Numbered from the stretch's first letter, positions 24,057-33,887 are shown. The stretch is 64,000 nucleotides of DNA from JAVXCQ01 sp036659415 (GCA_036659415.1 JAVXCQ010000006.1:13791-77790); one strand, 5' to 3'. Translations and numbers: made by a program. Notes: generated by a model from the letters alone, not told the origin.

Positions 24057-26546
24057 ATGCTTAACGAGAAATATTTACCACACGAATTGGAAGCCAAGTG
24101 GCAAAAACAGTGGGAGGAAACTAAAGCTTTTAAAACCGAAATTGATGCTAGCAAGCCCAAATCCTATGTTTTGGAAATGTTCCCTTATCCGTCCGGTAAT
24201 TTGCATATGGGTCATGTACGCAATTATTCCATTGGTGACGTGGTAGCACGTTTTCGTTCAATGAAGGGCTTTAATGTCCTACATCCCATGGGTTGGGATT
24301 CTTTTGGGATGCCGGCAGAAAATGCGGCTATTAAACACGGTATTCACCCAGCTAAATGGACCATGGAAAATATTGCCAATATGACGCGCCAACAAAAAGA
24401 ATTGGGGCTTTCTTACGATTGGGATCGTGAAGTTACTACCTGCCAAGAAGATTATTATAAATGGACTCAATGGTTCTTTGAACTTTTCTATAAACGCGGT
24501 TTAGCGGTCAAGAAAAAATCTGCGGTAAACTGGTGCGAAACTTGTGGTACGGTTTTGGCCAATGAGCAGGTTATCGACGGCAAATGCTGGCGTTGTGATT
24601 CCGTAGTGGTAAAAAAAGACTTAGAACAATGGTTCTTTAAAATCACAGAATATGCTGACCAATTATTGGAGGATTTACAAGAATTGGAGGGCTGGCCAGA
24701 GCGGGTGAAAACCATGCAGAAAAACTGGATCGGCCGTAGCGAAGGTTTGGAATTTAGTTTTGAAGCACCGAGCTTAGAGGCGAAAATCGCCGTGTATACT
24801 ACTTGCCCCCATACTATCCAAGGGGTGACCTTTGTGGTGTTACCACCGGAGCATCCGTTGGTGGCTAAAATATTGGACGGTAATCCTAATGCCGCTGCTC
24901 TAAGCGCATTTTGCGAGAAAATCAAAAAAACGTCTGATATTGAAAGAACTTCCAGCGAATCAGAAAAAGAAGGTATGTTTACCGGTTATTATTGTATTCA
25001 CCCTTTAACTGGTCGCAAGGTGCAAATTTGGATTACTAATTACGTCCTTTACGATTACGGTACTGGTGCTGTTATGGGCGTTCCTACTCATGATGCTCGT
25101 GATTGGATGTTTGCGGATAAATACGGCATTGAAAAGATTATCGTTATTCAACCGCAAGATCAAGTTCTTAAACTGGAAGAAATGACGGGAGCCTATGAAG
25201 AAGCAGGAGTGATGGTTAATTCCGGCAAATTTGATGGTCTAACTTCAGAGGAAGCCAAAACTGCTATTATGGACGAAATTGAGCGTTTGGGCGTTGGCAC
25301 GAGAAGGGTTAATTATCGCTTGCGCGATTGGCTTATTAGCAGACAACGCTATTGGGGGGCACCAATTCCGATTATTTACTGCCCTGATTGCGGAGAAGTT
25401 TTGGTTCCAGAACAAGAATTGCCGGTACGGTTGCCGGAAAATGTGCAGTTTGATAGCGGAAATTTGTCGCCTCTTGCTACGGCGGAGGGGTTTGTGAATT
25501 GTACTTGTCCGCAATGTGGTAAACCTGCTCGCCGTGAAACTGATACCATGGATACTTTCTTATGTTCTTCGTGGTATTATTTGCGCTATACTGACCCTAA
25601 AAACACGGAGGCTCCGTTTAGTAGTGAAGCGGTTAATCATTGGTCACCGGTTGACCAGTATATTGGTGGTATCGAGCATGCCATCTTGCATTTACTCTAT
25701 TCTCGCTTTTTTATGAAAGTGCTCCATGACGCAGGACTTGTTGAGGCGAAGGAACCCTTTAAAAACCTTTTAACTCAAGGCATGGTTATTAAAGATGGCG
25801 CCAAAATGTCTAAATCTATCGGCAACGTGGTTTCTCCGGAGGAAATTATTAATAAATACGGCGCTGATACAGCACGGCTCTTTATTTTATTTGCGGCACC
25901 GCCGGAAAGAGAACTGGAATGGAGCGACCAAGGGGTGGAAGGGTCTTTCCGTTTTCTGAACAGAGTGTGGCGCATTGTTGCTCATTTTGAACCACAGTTA
26001 GCAGAGCATATCACGGTGTGTGCTGAGCAGGAGCTCGATGAAGTGGATAAAGAGTTACGCCGCGTATTGCATACGAGCATTAAAAAAGTGACGGATGACA
26101 TTGAGCAACGGTTCAATTTTAACACGGCTATTAGCTCGATGATGGAACTGGTAAATGCTCTGTATGCTTATAAAGAAAAACAGGCTCAACCTAAAGCAGG
26201 TTTAGTTTATGAAGCAATTTCTGCTTTGCTTAGACTACTGGCACCATTTGTACCACATATTACCGAAGAATTATGGACGGCTGTAATTGATGCTCACCAA
26301 AGTGTGCATAAAATGCCGTGGCCAACTTATGATGAGCAAGCTATGCAAGTAGCGGAAGTAGAAATTGTCCTGCAAATAAATGGTAAGGGCAAAGGTCATA
26401 TTGTAGTGCCTTCACAAGCAACCAAAGCTGAATTAGAAGTCTTTGCTTTAAATAATGATAAAATCAAAGAACTGCTGGGTACACTACAAGTAGTGAAGGT
26501 TATTTGCGTGCCAGGTAGATTGGTCAATATTGTGGTTAAGCCGTAA
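24057..26546 (+). CDS. leuS: leucyl-tRNA synthetase
   Basis: 829 residues, class I synthetase. HIGH motif as HMGHVRN (about residue 50), the ATP-site KMSKS at KMSKSIGN (about 582), a CP1 editing domain with TGAVMGVPTHDARD in the middle and zinc-type cysteine pairs CETCG...CWRC and CPDCG. AGGAGGA precedes ATG. Controlled by the upstream Leu T-box. Confidence 0.98.
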   Translation: MLNEKYLPHELEAKWQKQWEETKAFKTEIDASKPKSYVLEMFPYPSGNLHMGHVRNYSIGDVVARFRSMKGFNVLHPMGWDSFGMPAENAAIKHGIHPAKWTMENIANMTRQQKELGLSYDWDREVTTCQEDYYKWTQWFFELFYKRGLAVKKKSAVNWCETCGTVLANEQVIDGKCWRCDSVVVKKDLEQWFFKITEYADQLLEDLQELEGWPERVKTMQKNWIGRSEGLEFSFEAPSLEAKIAVYTTCPHTIQGVTFVVLPPEHPLVAKILDGNPNAAALSAFCEKIKKTSDIERTSSESEKEGMFTGYYCIHPLTGRKVQIWITNYVLYDYGTGAVMGVPTHDARDWMFADKYGIEKIIVIQPQDQVLKLEEMTGAYEEAGVMVNSGKFDGLTSEEAKTAIMDEIERLGVGTRRVNYRLRDWLISRQRYWGAPIPIIYCPDCGEVLVPEQELPVRLPENVQFDSGNLSPLATAEGFVNCTCPQCGKPARRETDTMDTFLCSSWYYLRYTDPKNTEAPFSSEAVNHWSPVDQYIGGIEHAILHLLYSRFFMKVLHDAGLVEAKEPFKNLLTQGMVIKDGAKMSKSIGNVVSPEEIINKYGADTARLFILFAAPPERELEWSDQGVEGSFRFLNRVWRIVAHFEPQLAEHITVCAEQELDEVDKELRRVLHTSIKKVTDDIEQRFNFNTAISSMMELVNALYAYKEKQAQPKAGLVYEAISALLRLLAPFVPHITEELWTAVIDAHQSVHKMPWPTYDEQAMQVAEVEIVLQINGKGKGHIVVPSQATKAELEVFALNNDKIKELLGTLQVVKVICVPGRLVNIVVKP

Positions 26547-26588
26547 AACGGCTGGTAGGAGAAGCTTGCTGGGAAGGGGTCGCTGAAT

Positions 26589-27725
26589 TTGTTACCGCTG
26601 ATAGCACTGTTAGTTTGCTTATATGTTTGCATACGGCTGGTATGGCCTTTGGAATTGAGCAAAAGGGACAGGCTTGGCTTGTGCCTAGTAGTATTTTTGC
26701 TTTCCCAAAAATACTTATGGTTGCAGTTGGCAGGGGTCAGTATGTTTGCTCCAGAATTACCGCGCAGTTTGTTGTTAGTACTAGGGTGGTTATTTGATGC
26801 TTTGTTATTAGCTAGCGTGCTACAACTCCTGCGAGATTGCTGGGGACTTGTGATGCGAGGCTTGTCGCTGTCGCTGGGGTCTGGGCAACTTAGTAGCAAT
26901 TGCTGGGCGGTAGTCGTGATGTTTTGTGCCTTGACTTTGTCGGGGTATGGCTTATGGGCGTCAACGGTGCAGGCACCGGCTGTAAAAACAACAAACATAA
27001 CTTTAACTAAACTACCGGCAACGCTTGATGGATTTAAGCTAGTTCAGCTTTCAGATTTGCATATTAGTGCTATGACCGAGGTGGCGCAGGTAGAAGATTT
27101 AGTAATGCGAGTGAATGCTTTGCAGGCCGATGTCATTGTTCTTACAGGGGATATTATTGACGGTACGCCGGCTAATCGCTGGGCGGCCTTGCTCCCATTA
27201 CGCAAATTGCAGGCCAGAAATGGTGTTTATGGCGTGGTAGGCAATCATGAATATTATTCAGGGGTGCAATCTTGGTTAAAGGCTTTTGAACGCTTAGGCT
27301 TAAAAATTTTAGTTAATGAGCACGTGGTGCTCACCTCCGCCGGACAACAAATTGTGCTTGCGGGGACAACGGATTGGTCTAGTGCTAAATTTGACGAAGT
27401 GCCGCCCGATGTGGTAGGCGCTTTGCGAGGCGTACCTGCGTCTGCGGTAAAAATTCTTTTGACTCATCAGCCACGAGGGGTGGCTTTTAATAACGCACAA
27501 CAGGTTGATTTACAATTGTCGGGGCATACGCATGGGGGTATGGTGGTGGGTTTTGCTCAGCTAGTAGCACTTTTTAACGAGGGCTATGTATCTGGGCTTT
27601 ACCAGTTAGGTAACCTGCAACTTTATGTAAGTAACGGCACCGGGTTATGGAGTGGTTTTCCTCTGCGGTTAGGGGTACCAGCAGAAATATCACAAATACT
27701 TTTGCACTCACCACAGCAAGGCTAA
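26589..27725 (+). CDS. membrane-anchored metallophosphoesterase (YkuE/YaeI-like)
   Basis: 378 residues: about four N-terminal membrane helices (1-125), then a calcineurin-like phosphoesterase domain with SDLHIS, TGDIIDG, GNHEYY, LLTHQP and SGHTHGG. Relatives hydrolyse envelope lipid pyrophosphates or unknown phosphodiesters; the active site probably faces outward, judging from the helices before it. Start is TTG 26589 behind GGGAAGGGG. It follows leuS by 42 bases without a terminator, so some transcripts may read through. Confidence 0.9.
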   Translation: MLPLIALLVCLYVCIRLVWPLELSKRDRLGLCLVVFLLSQKYLWLQLAGVSMFAPELPRSLLLVLGWLFDALLLASVLQLLRDCWGLVMRGLSLSLGSGQLSSNCWAVVVMFCALTLSGYGLWASTVQAPAVKTTNITLTKLPATLDGFKLVQLSDLHISAMTEVAQVEDLVMRVNALQADVIVLTGDIIDGTPANRWAALLPLRKLQARNGVYGVVGNHEYYSGVQSWLKAFERLGLKILVNEHVVLTSAGQQIVLAGTTDWSSAKFDEVPPDVVGALRGVPASAVKILLTHQPRGVAFNNAQQVDLQLSGHTHGGMVVGFAQLVALFNEGYVSGLYQLGNLQLYVSNGTGLWSGFPLRLGVPAEISQILLHSPQQG

Positions 27726-27779
27726 AACTTTGCCGTGATAAGTTAGGGGTGTCCAAGCATTAAAGGAGGAAAAAGCAGT

Positions 27780-28202
27780 ATGAAGCCAAAAAAACAACAG
27801 GGCTTTACTTTGATTGAACTGGTTGTGGTCATTGCTATTCTTGGTATTTTGGCGGGGTTAGCGCTTCCGCATTTGGCAGATATGCAGGCAGAAGCTCGTG
27901 ATGCGAAGGCTAAAAGTAATATTATTATTTTGCAAAAGGCCTATGAACTGGTTAGCATCGAAGTAGGTGTACCGCCCACAGGGGGCTGGGTACAAAGTAA
28001 GAGAGGTAGCTCCGATATTTATAGCACTAAAATGAAAGACATAGTGGGCAGTAGTTTGTTCTATGATATTAACGAAACTAAAAATGTCGTGACTATTCGT
28101 TATTATCCCGGAACCAAGAAAACGCAATATTATGATTATATTGTAGGGGCCGCTTTTATTACCAAAAATGGCGGTATTCCTGGCGACCCAATTAAAATTT
28201 AA
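27780..28202 (+). CDS. type IV prepilin-like protein
   Basis: 140 residues with a classic prepilin leader: basic KPKKQQG, cleavage before F9, then FTLIELVVVIAILGILAGLALP with the conserved Glu at position 5 of the mature protein. The globular part is small and carries no cysteine pair. Prepilin peptidase and assembly ATPase genes are absent from the window. It lies just before comEA-comEC, so a competence or T4P minor-pilin role is plausible. AAGGAGGA precedes ATG; an independent terminator follows. Confidence 0.92.
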   Translation: MKPKKQQGFTLIELVVVIAILGILAGLALPHLADMQAEARDAKAKSNIIILQKAYELVSIEVGVPPTGGWVQSKRGSSDIYSTKMKDIVGSSLFYDINETKNVVTIRYYPGTKKTQYYDYIVGAAFITKNGGIPGDPIKI

Positions 28203-28235
28203 AATATTTAAGTTTGACGCAACAACGCTATTGCA

Positions 28236-28283
28236 GGCTCCTTACGGTAACGCTTAACGGCAACCGTAGGGAGTCTTATTTTT
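28236..28283 (+). terminator. terminator between prepilin and comEA
   Basis: Stem GGCTCCTTACGGT / ACCGTAGGGAGTC (13 bp with two G-T pairs) followed by TTATTTTTA. It limits comEA to a start downstream of 28283 unless there is read-through. Confidence 0.78.
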
Positions 28284-28300
28284 ATGTGGAGATGAGGGAA

Positions 28301-28921
28301 GTGGAAGCTTTATTAGTCAAAAAGAAAATATTAGTTATTTGTTTGGTGGTGGTGGTGTGCGTAGGACTTAGTTTGTGGCAGTTAACGCCGCCAACTTTAG
28401 CCCCGGGAGAATTGCCGGCAGGGCAAGCTTTAGTCAATACGAAGGCTAAGGGGGTACTGGTTTACGTAAGTGGAGCGGTAGCTAAGCCGGGGATGTATGA
28501 AGTAACACCGGGGAGTAGGGCAGTAGATGCGATTAAACAAGCTGGCGGCTTTACCGTAGAAGCCAATCCCGATAAAGTGAATTTAGCTAAATTGTGTAAA
28601 GATGGTAGTCAAGTTAATGTGCCTTATCAAAATGGTAAAGTAGGGCACAGGGCTAGTAGCAAGACTGAGAAGTCACTAGCAAGTCAAGCGGCGGGAACAA
28701 CAGCAGCACCAAGTGCTCTTCTTAATCAAAATGGTGTGGTCAATCTGAACACTGCTTCGCAAGCTGAACTGGAAACATTGCCGGGGATCGGTGCGGTGAC
28801 TGCTGCTAAAATTATTGCTTATAGGACGCAACACGTTTTTACTAAAATTGAAGATGTTATGGCAATCCCTGGCATTGGACCGGCGAAATTTGCGAAAATG
28901 CAAGCACGCTTGGGGGTTTAG
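28301..28921 (+). CDS. comEA: ComEA-type DNA receptor
   Basis: About 206 residues: N-terminal membrane anchor, SLBB domain (VYVSGAVAKPGMYEVTPGSRAVDAIKQAGG) and a C-terminal double helix-hairpin-helix (VNLNTASQAELETLPGIGAVTAAKIIAYR, DVMAIPGIGPAKFAKMQARLGV) that binds double-stranded DNA during natural transformation. GTG 28301 is chosen because GGAG lies nine bases before it and the upstream frame crosses a terminator hairpin. It is followed 2 bases later by comEC. Confidence 0.93.
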   Translation: MEALLVKKKILVICLVVVVCVGLSLWQLTPPTLAPGELPAGQALVNTKAKGVLVYVSGAVAKPGMYEVTPGSRAVDAIKQAGGFTVEANPDKVNLAKLCKDGSQVNVPYQNGKVGHRASSKTEKSLASQAAGTTAAPSALLNQNGVVNLNTASQAELETLPGIGAVTAAKIIAYRTQHVFTKIEDVMAIPGIGPAKFAKMQARLGV

Positions 28922-28923
28922 AT

Positions 28924-31281
28924 ATGAATTTTTTGTTGTGGGGAGTGGCGGCTTTTGCCCTAGGTGACTATGTAGGACTGAAATTCGTACCGGTGCTACC
29001 TGTTACTGTCTGGGGAGTACTGTTTTTAGTTTTTGCCGGTGTATTTATGCTTTTGTGGCAGCAGCAGCGAGCAGTACAAGCTTACGTGATAGTTAGTAGT
29101 TTGTTTTTCTTGGTTTGTGGTTTGCTACTGGGAACTCAAGCGGGTCATCTTGCCCCATCTGCGCTCAAAAATCACATACAAGAAGAGCTGGTAATTAGTG
29201 GCACCATTGTGCCGGGTACAGTTAAACTGCGTGAAGATGGTAACGTAAGTCTGCAACTGCAAAGCGAAGAGCAAAGCCTGGAGCAGGGAGTAGTTCCAGC
29301 TACAGGTGTGGTGCGGGTTACTGTTATTAAAATGCCGGTACACACAAATTTCCCCGCTTATGGACGACTCCAAGTGGCGGGTAAACTTTTACCCATTAGT
29401 AGTTATGTCAATCCCGGTAACTTTGACTATGAATTACAGGGACAGATTCAGGGAGTGGCAGGACGCTTCACCGTAGCGGCGAGCCAAGTTAAGTATACAA
29501 AAACAGCTAAACCAATAGCGGCTTATTTAGCGGAATTTAGTGGAGCGATGAAAGCTAAGCTGGCGAAGACCATGCCGGCAAATGATGCAGCGCTACTAGC
29601 TGGTATGGTATTAGGCGGTTATGAGGGGATTGACGCCGACACGGTTCGAGCTTTTGCGAATACCGGTATTGTACATATTTTGTCAGTATCGGGTAGTCAT
29701 ATTGCTCTCGTGATAAGCTTTATGCTCCTTGTATTAGGAGCCTTAAAAGTTAAAAAAAACGTAGCGTTGGTAATTACGGCTTGTACTGTCCTAAGCTACG
29801 CTGCTGTGTGTGGGTTTTCACCACCGATTTTGCGTTCGGCACTGATGGGTATGGCGTTACTACTGGGTTTAAGTTTGGAAAAAGATGAGGACAGGGGCAA
29901 TGTGCTGGCTGCGGTAGCTTTACTTCTGCTGTGCTATCGTCCCCTGTGGCTCTTAGATATTGGGTTTCAGTTATCATTTTTGTCCACTGCCGGTTTAATC
30001 TTTTTGCTACCGGCAGTAACGAAGTTTTTAACCCAGTATTTGCCGCACCAAATGGCGGCAATTTTGGCGGTAACCGTAGCCGCCCAGCTCATGGTGTTAC
30101 CGCTTTTAGTGTATTATTTCCACCAATTGGCGCCCTGTTCGTTGGTGGCAAATCTAGTGGTGGTACCGGCAGTGGAAAGCATTTTGATTTTAACCCTTAT
30201 CGGGATTTTGAGTAGTTTTTTGGTACCCGTGGTAGGTAGCTTGCTACTAGTGGGGGCCAGCTTGTGCTTAGTACCGATTTTACGACTTAATAGCTGGATT
30301 AGCCAGTGGCCGGGAGCAGTTGTAACCATTGCGCGGACGCCTATTGCAATGGCACTGGTTTATTATCTTTTATTGTGGTGTTTGTTTAGGTTTTATCCTT
30401 GGCAGACTTTAACTACAAAAGAAACAACGGGTGTAGTTGTGGCTCTGGTGTGCGTACTCGTGGGACAACAGTTTCTGCAAGGTTTATTGCCACAGCGTTT
30501 TACCGCTTACTTTCTTGATGTGGGACAAGGGGATGCGGCAATAGTACTGACACCGGAGCATAAGACGATAATGATTGATACAGGCGGCTTACAAGGTAAT
30601 TACAACACGGGGGAGCGGATAATTTTACCCTTTCTGCACTATTTAGGAATAAATAAAATTGATGTCTTGCTCCTTAGTCATGGGCACCATGACCACGCAG
30701 GTGGGGCAGCACGATTGGCAGAGCTTATACCGATTGGACAGGTACTCTTGCCGGAAGAACCGCCGAGTGAGGACGTAGCGGCGTTATTACACCAACTCCG
30801 GGGTAAAAGTGCTATTCGGCACTTAGTGACAGGAGAACATTTCCAAGTTGGAAGCTGCAAGTTAGAGGTACTGGCGGCACCGGTGACACTTACGGCAGAT
30901 ACCGCTCTGGGCAATGAAAGTTCCGCTATTATTCGGCTAACGGAACGGGGACAGAGTTTGGTTTTTACCGGTGATGCTACGGAAACAGAAGAACTAGGGG
31001 CGGCCAGTCAACTGCTACCAGCTACTGTTTTAAAAGTGTCCCATCATGGTTCAGCCACCTCTTCCTGCTTACCCTTTATTAGTGCCGTACAACCACAACT
31101 AGCAGTTATTTCCGTTGGTGCTAATAACCATTTTGGGCATCCGGCAGAGGTTACCCTAGAAAGGCTTAAAAGCATTGGTAGTAAGGTCTTACGGACGGAT
31201 TTGCTGGGAGCGATTAAAGTGGTTTTTGACGGTTCTAATGTTGCGTGGTATAGTTATCGATATCAAGAAAATAAATTTTGA
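28924..31281 (+). CDS. comEC: ComEC/Rec2 DNA-uptake channel
   Basis: 785 residues: N-terminal helices and OB-like region, a competence channel domain (about 200-500, FANTGIVHILSVSGSHIALV, FSPPILRSALMGMALLLG, LDIGFQLSFLSTAGLIFL), then a metallo-beta-lactamase domain (about 540-780, FLDVGQGDAAIV, LLSHGHHDHAGG, FTGDAT, LKVSHHGSATSS). It moves single-stranded DNA across the membrane; the lactamase domain may act as the nuclease. With comEA and a prepilin upstream, the strain may be naturally competent, though comFA, dprA and others are not in the window. Confidence 0.96.
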   Translation: MNFLLWGVAAFALGDYVGLKFVPVLPVTVWGVLFLVFAGVFMLLWQQQRAVQAYVIVSSLFFLVCGLLLGTQAGHLAPSALKNHIQEELVISGTIVPGTVKLREDGNVSLQLQSEEQSLEQGVVPATGVVRVTVIKMPVHTNFPAYGRLQVAGKLLPISSYVNPGNFDYELQGQIQGVAGRFTVAASQVKYTKTAKPIAAYLAEFSGAMKAKLAKTMPANDAALLAGMVLGGYEGIDADTVRAFANTGIVHILSVSGSHIALVISFMLLVLGALKVKKNVALVITACTVLSYAAVCGFSPPILRSALMGMALLLGLSLEKDEDRGNVLAAVALLLLCYRPLWLLDIGFQLSFLSTAGLIFLLPAVTKFLTQYLPHQMAAILAVTVAAQLMVLPLLVYYFHQLAPCSLVANLVVVPAVESILILTLIGILSSFLVPVVGSLLLVGASLCLVPILRLNSWISQWPGAVVTIARTPIAMALVYYLLLWCLFRFYPWQTLTTKETTGVVVALVCVLVGQQFLQGLLPQRFTAYFLDVGQGDAAIVLTPEHKTIMIDTGGLQGNYNTGERIILPFLHYLGINKIDVLLLSHGHHDHAGGAARLAELIPIGQVLLPEEPPSEDVAALLHQLRGKSAIRHLVTGEHFQVGSCKLEVLAAPVTLTADTALGNESSAIIRLTERGQSLVFTGDATETEELGAASQLLPATVLKVSHHGSATSSCLPFISAVQPQLAVISVGANNHFGHPAEVTLERLKSIGSKVLRTDLLGAIKVVFDGSNVAWYSYRYQENKF

Positions 31282-31294
31282 CGGGAGTCAGATT

Positions 31295-32344
31295 TTGGAA
31301 ATAACAACGCAGCAACTGCTTACGGCCATTAAAAATCACGAACCTTTAGCGAGGGTGATTTTTGTTTGGGGTACAGAAGAATACTATAAAGATGCGATTA
31401 CCGCAAGTTTAGTGGCAACGACTTTCGCAGGCCTGTCGCCGTCGGATCGTGCTCTGACTGTTTTTGATAAGGAACTGGATTTGCAAGAACTGTCTACGGC
31501 TATTAATAGCTATCCGTTTTTTTCCAATAAGACCATGGTAATTTTGAAAGAGCCTAAGCTATTAGCAGGTGATAAACAAAAGGAGAGCGAGAAACGTAAG
31601 GAAGAACAGCTAGCCTTAGCAGAACTTTTAAGTGCTGTGCCGGAATATTGTCAAGTACTTTGTTTGACTGCTAAGTTGGACAAAAGATCCAAGTTTTATA
31701 AGCTCATTCTAGCCACTGCTTTAGTTACTGAAAGTCAGTCGCTACGGTCGTATAATTTAAAACCTTGGTTAGATGCTGAGGCGGCACTTTACGGTTGCCA
31801 GTTGACACAGGGAGCGGCTACCTTAGTAATGGAGTATATGTCACTGGCAGAAACTGTGCCTTTATTATTGCTCAAGCAAGAAATAGCGAAGTTGGCTATT
31901 TATGCCGGTACGCGTACGCTTTGGACCCAAGAGGACGTGGAAATTATTTTCTCCAAGCTTCCGGAAGTATCACGTTTTGCTTTGACCAACGCTATCGCTG
32001 AGGGTAGAATACAAGCAGTGTTAGAATTATTGGCGCTGGAAAAGAAAAAAGGGACTAATGTGCTACCACTTGGCAGTATCGTTGCTTTTCAAATACGCAG
32101 ATTATTACAGGTAAAAGAATTAGTTACAAGTGGTGTGACGAAAAGCGAGCTTGCCAGTAAGCTTAAATTAGCACCTTTTATTTTGCAAAAATTACTGGAG
32201 CAAAGCGCCAACTTTTCTTTGAGTAGTTTAGAGAATTGTTTAACAGCATTAGCGGCTTTAAATATGAATTTGCGTCGAGGTGGACGGCAGTATGCGAAAT
32301 TGGAAGAAATTTTGCTAACCCTTTTTCTAGAACGCAGAAAGTAG
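31295..32344 (+). CDS. holA: DNA polymerase III delta subunit
   Basis: About 349 residues, the clamp-loader delta subunit. Motifs: ARVIFVWGTEEYYKDAI near the N-terminus, YPFFSNKTMVILKEPKLL, VCLTAKLDKRSKFYK and the C-terminal collar QIRRLLQVKELV. Start taken as TTG 31295 with GGGAG seven bases upstream, directly after the comEC stop. An open frame extends to 31175 inside comEC but would encode an improbable N-terminus. The comEA-comEC-holA order is common in Bacillota. Confidence 0.93.
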   Translation: MEITTQQLLTAIKNHEPLARVIFVWGTEEYYKDAITASLVATTFAGLSPSDRALTVFDKELDLQELSTAINSYPFFSNKTMVILKEPKLLAGDKQKESEKRKEEQLALAELLSAVPEYCQVLCLTAKLDKRSKFYKLILATALVTESQSLRSYNLKPWLDAEAALYGCQLTQGAATLVMEYMSLAETVPLLLLKQEIAKLAIYAGTRTLWTQEDVEIIFSKLPEVSRFALTNAIAEGRIQAVLELLALEKKKGTNVLPLGSIVAFQIRRLLQVKELVTSGVTKSELASKLKLAPFILQKLLEQSANFSLSSLENCLTALAALNMNLRRGGRQYAKLEEILLTLFLERRK

Positions 32345-32352
32345 GTGAGAGT

Positions 32353-32814
32353 GTGACGATAAAACCGATTGTACTAGTCAGTGCCTGTCTATTGGGTTTT
32401 ACCTGTCGTTATGATGGTAAAGCACAGAGGGTAGAGGCGGTACAAAGCCTAGCAAATAAATACCGGTTGCTACCAATTTGTCCGGAACGGCTGGGTGGAC
32501 TGACCGTACCTAGGCCGCCGGCCGAAATACGTGGTGGACGAGTTTATAATAACAGGGACGAAGAGGTTACGGACTATTTTTTGCGGGGGGCGAAGCTAGT
32601 GGGTAAACTAGCACAGCGCTATGAATGCAAGGCGGCTGTCCTTAAGGCTAATAGTCCTTCCTGTGGCTATGGCTATATTTATGACGGTACTTTTACTGGG
32701 CGTAAAATAGAGGGTAATGGTTTAACGGCGACGCACTTGCTAAAACTGGGGCTCAAGCTGGTGAACGAAAATACCTTGGCTCAGTTGGAGCAAGAGGAAA
32801 GTCACACCAAATAA
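32353..32814 (+). CDS. DUF523 family protein
   Basis: 153 residues. VLVSACLLGFTCRYDGKAQR at the start, PICPERLGGLTVPRPPAEI and KANSPSCGYGYIYDG with conserved cysteines are the DUF523 signature. The invariant Cys residues suggest metal or Fe-S binding, but activity is unknown. GTG 32353 is 9 bases after holA. Longer frames into holA are unlikely. Confidence 0.9.
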   Translation: MTIKPIVLVSACLLGFTCRYDGKAQRVEAVQSLANKYRLLPICPERLGGLTVPRPPAEIRGGRVYNNRDEEVTDYFLRGAKLVGKLAQRYECKAAVLKANSPSCGYGYIYDGTFTGRKIEGNGLTATHLLKLGLKLVNENTLAQLEQEESHTK

Positions 32815-32851
32815 AAAATTAGGTAAAGTTGTTTTGAGGGGAGAGGGTAGT

Positions 32852-33256
32852 ATGTTGTTAGAATTATTGGAAAAAGGGTATGGCAGTGCTATGGATTTAA
32901 ACTGTGCGGAAAAAATTTTGTATGGTGCTAATTGGGCCTACGATCTTAAGCTCAGTCCCGAAGCTTTGAAACTAGCAGCTGGTTTCGGTGGCGGGTTGGG
33001 GGTTGGTAGTGTTTGTGGCACTATTACCGGTGCGGTGATGGTGCTTAGTCATTTGTATGTGCAACAGTATGCTCATGAAAGCGGGCGGATTAAAGTGCTG
33101 GAAGAAGAGTTTATTACCGCCTTTAACCAAGAGTTCAAATGTTTGGACTGCAAAACTTTGAAGGCTAAGTATAGAACACCCCAGGGAAAATGTGATCCAC
33201 TCATTTTTCAAGCGGCGGCCATATTAGATGGGATTGTGACTCGGTTAGGAAAATAA
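32852..33256 (+). CDS. C_GCAxxG_C_C family redox protein
   Basis: 134 residues of the family named for its cysteine pattern: DLNCAEKILYGAN, GFGGGLGVGSVCGTITGAVMVL, a later KCLDCKTLK pair and GKCDPLI near the C-terminus. Members are thought to bind a metal or Fe-S cluster in anaerobes; function unknown. ATG 32852 follows GAGGGGAGAGGG. The gene follows DUF523 closely and may share an operon with it. Confidence 0.9.
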   Translation: MLLELLEKGYGSAMDLNCAEKILYGANWAYDLKLSPEALKLAAGFGGGLGVGSVCGTITGAVMVLSHLYVQQYAHESGRIKVLEEEFITAFNQEFKCLDCKTLKAKYRTPQGKCDPLIFQAAAILDGIVTRLGK

Positions 33257-33305
33257 AAACAAGGCCCTTGCCTCTGCTAATTTGAGGTAAGGGCCTTGTT
33301 TTTAT
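33256..33305. terminator. bidirectional terminator
   Basis: AAAACAAGGCCCTTGCCTC pairs with GAGGTAAGGGCCTTGTTTT (one mismatch), T runs on both sides, between converging genes. Confidence 0.9.
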
Positions 33306-33314
33306 TTTATTAGT

Positions 33315-33887
33315 TTATAAATGACGATAATCACGAATATTTAAGCGAGCAGTTTTGTACAATAGCGTAGAAATAATGATGTCGGGGATGGCACTTAGTG
33401 CGGCGGCCAAAGCACAATTAAGGGCTGAAAGATAGGCTACCTGTGGATGGTAACCCAAAATATACACTTTAAAGGAGTAACGAATAAGTGGCTCTGTGAT
33501 TAGACAAACTAAAGTGCCGGTAATAGCTGCTAGCATGGTAAGTTTGATAATTTGTTTTTCTTCGGTTAAGGTAGTAATTTTAAAAATGGTATGGGCAACT
33601 AGGGCAACTGACCAGCCTAAGATAAATTTGCTGACGAAAGTTGGCGGTGCGGAAGTAACATACCCGGCTAAAATATCGGCAATAGTGAGCCCAATAGCAC
33701 CGGTTAGGGCACCGTATTTCGTGCCGAGGAGGAGGGCGGAAAGAATAATAAAAGAATGACCGATGTAGATTTTTCCGGTCATACCGCCTCCCATGGGTAT
33801 TTCTATGCGCAAATAAGCAAAACAAATGCAGGCCATAGCGGCAAACATGGCGGCTAGCGTTAGTTTGCGTAAATTATCGGTTAGCAT
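33315..33887 (-). CDS. ECF transporter S component, substrate unknown
   Basis: 190 residues with about six helices. The N-terminal KLTLAAMFAAMACICFAYLRIEIP and YIGHSFIILSALLLGTKYGALTGAIGLTIADILAGY are typical of the substrate-binding S subunits of energy-coupling-factor vitamin transporters (riboflavin-type fold). The shared EcfAAT module is elsewhere. No vitamin gene or riboswitch identifies the ligand. Monocistronic, minus strand. Confidence 0.85.
   Translation of the reverse strand: MLTDNLRKLTLAAMFAAMACICFAYLRIEIPMGGGMTGKIYIGHSFIILSALLLGTKYGALTGAIGLTIADILAGYVTSAPPTFVSKFILGWSVALVAHTIFKITTLTEEKQIIKLTMLAAITGTLVCLITEPLIRYSFKVYILGYHPQVAYLSALNCALAAALSAIPDIIISTLLYKTARLNIRDYRHL

Noticed and set aside
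26396..26998. Minus-strand open frame across the leuS/phosphoesterase junction
   Set aside because: Overlaps two well-supported genes on the opposite strand with no expression signals.
31175..31294. Extended N-terminus of holA inside comEC
   Set aside because: The extra 40 codons do not look like a HolA N-terminus; TTG 31295 has a proper ribosome site.
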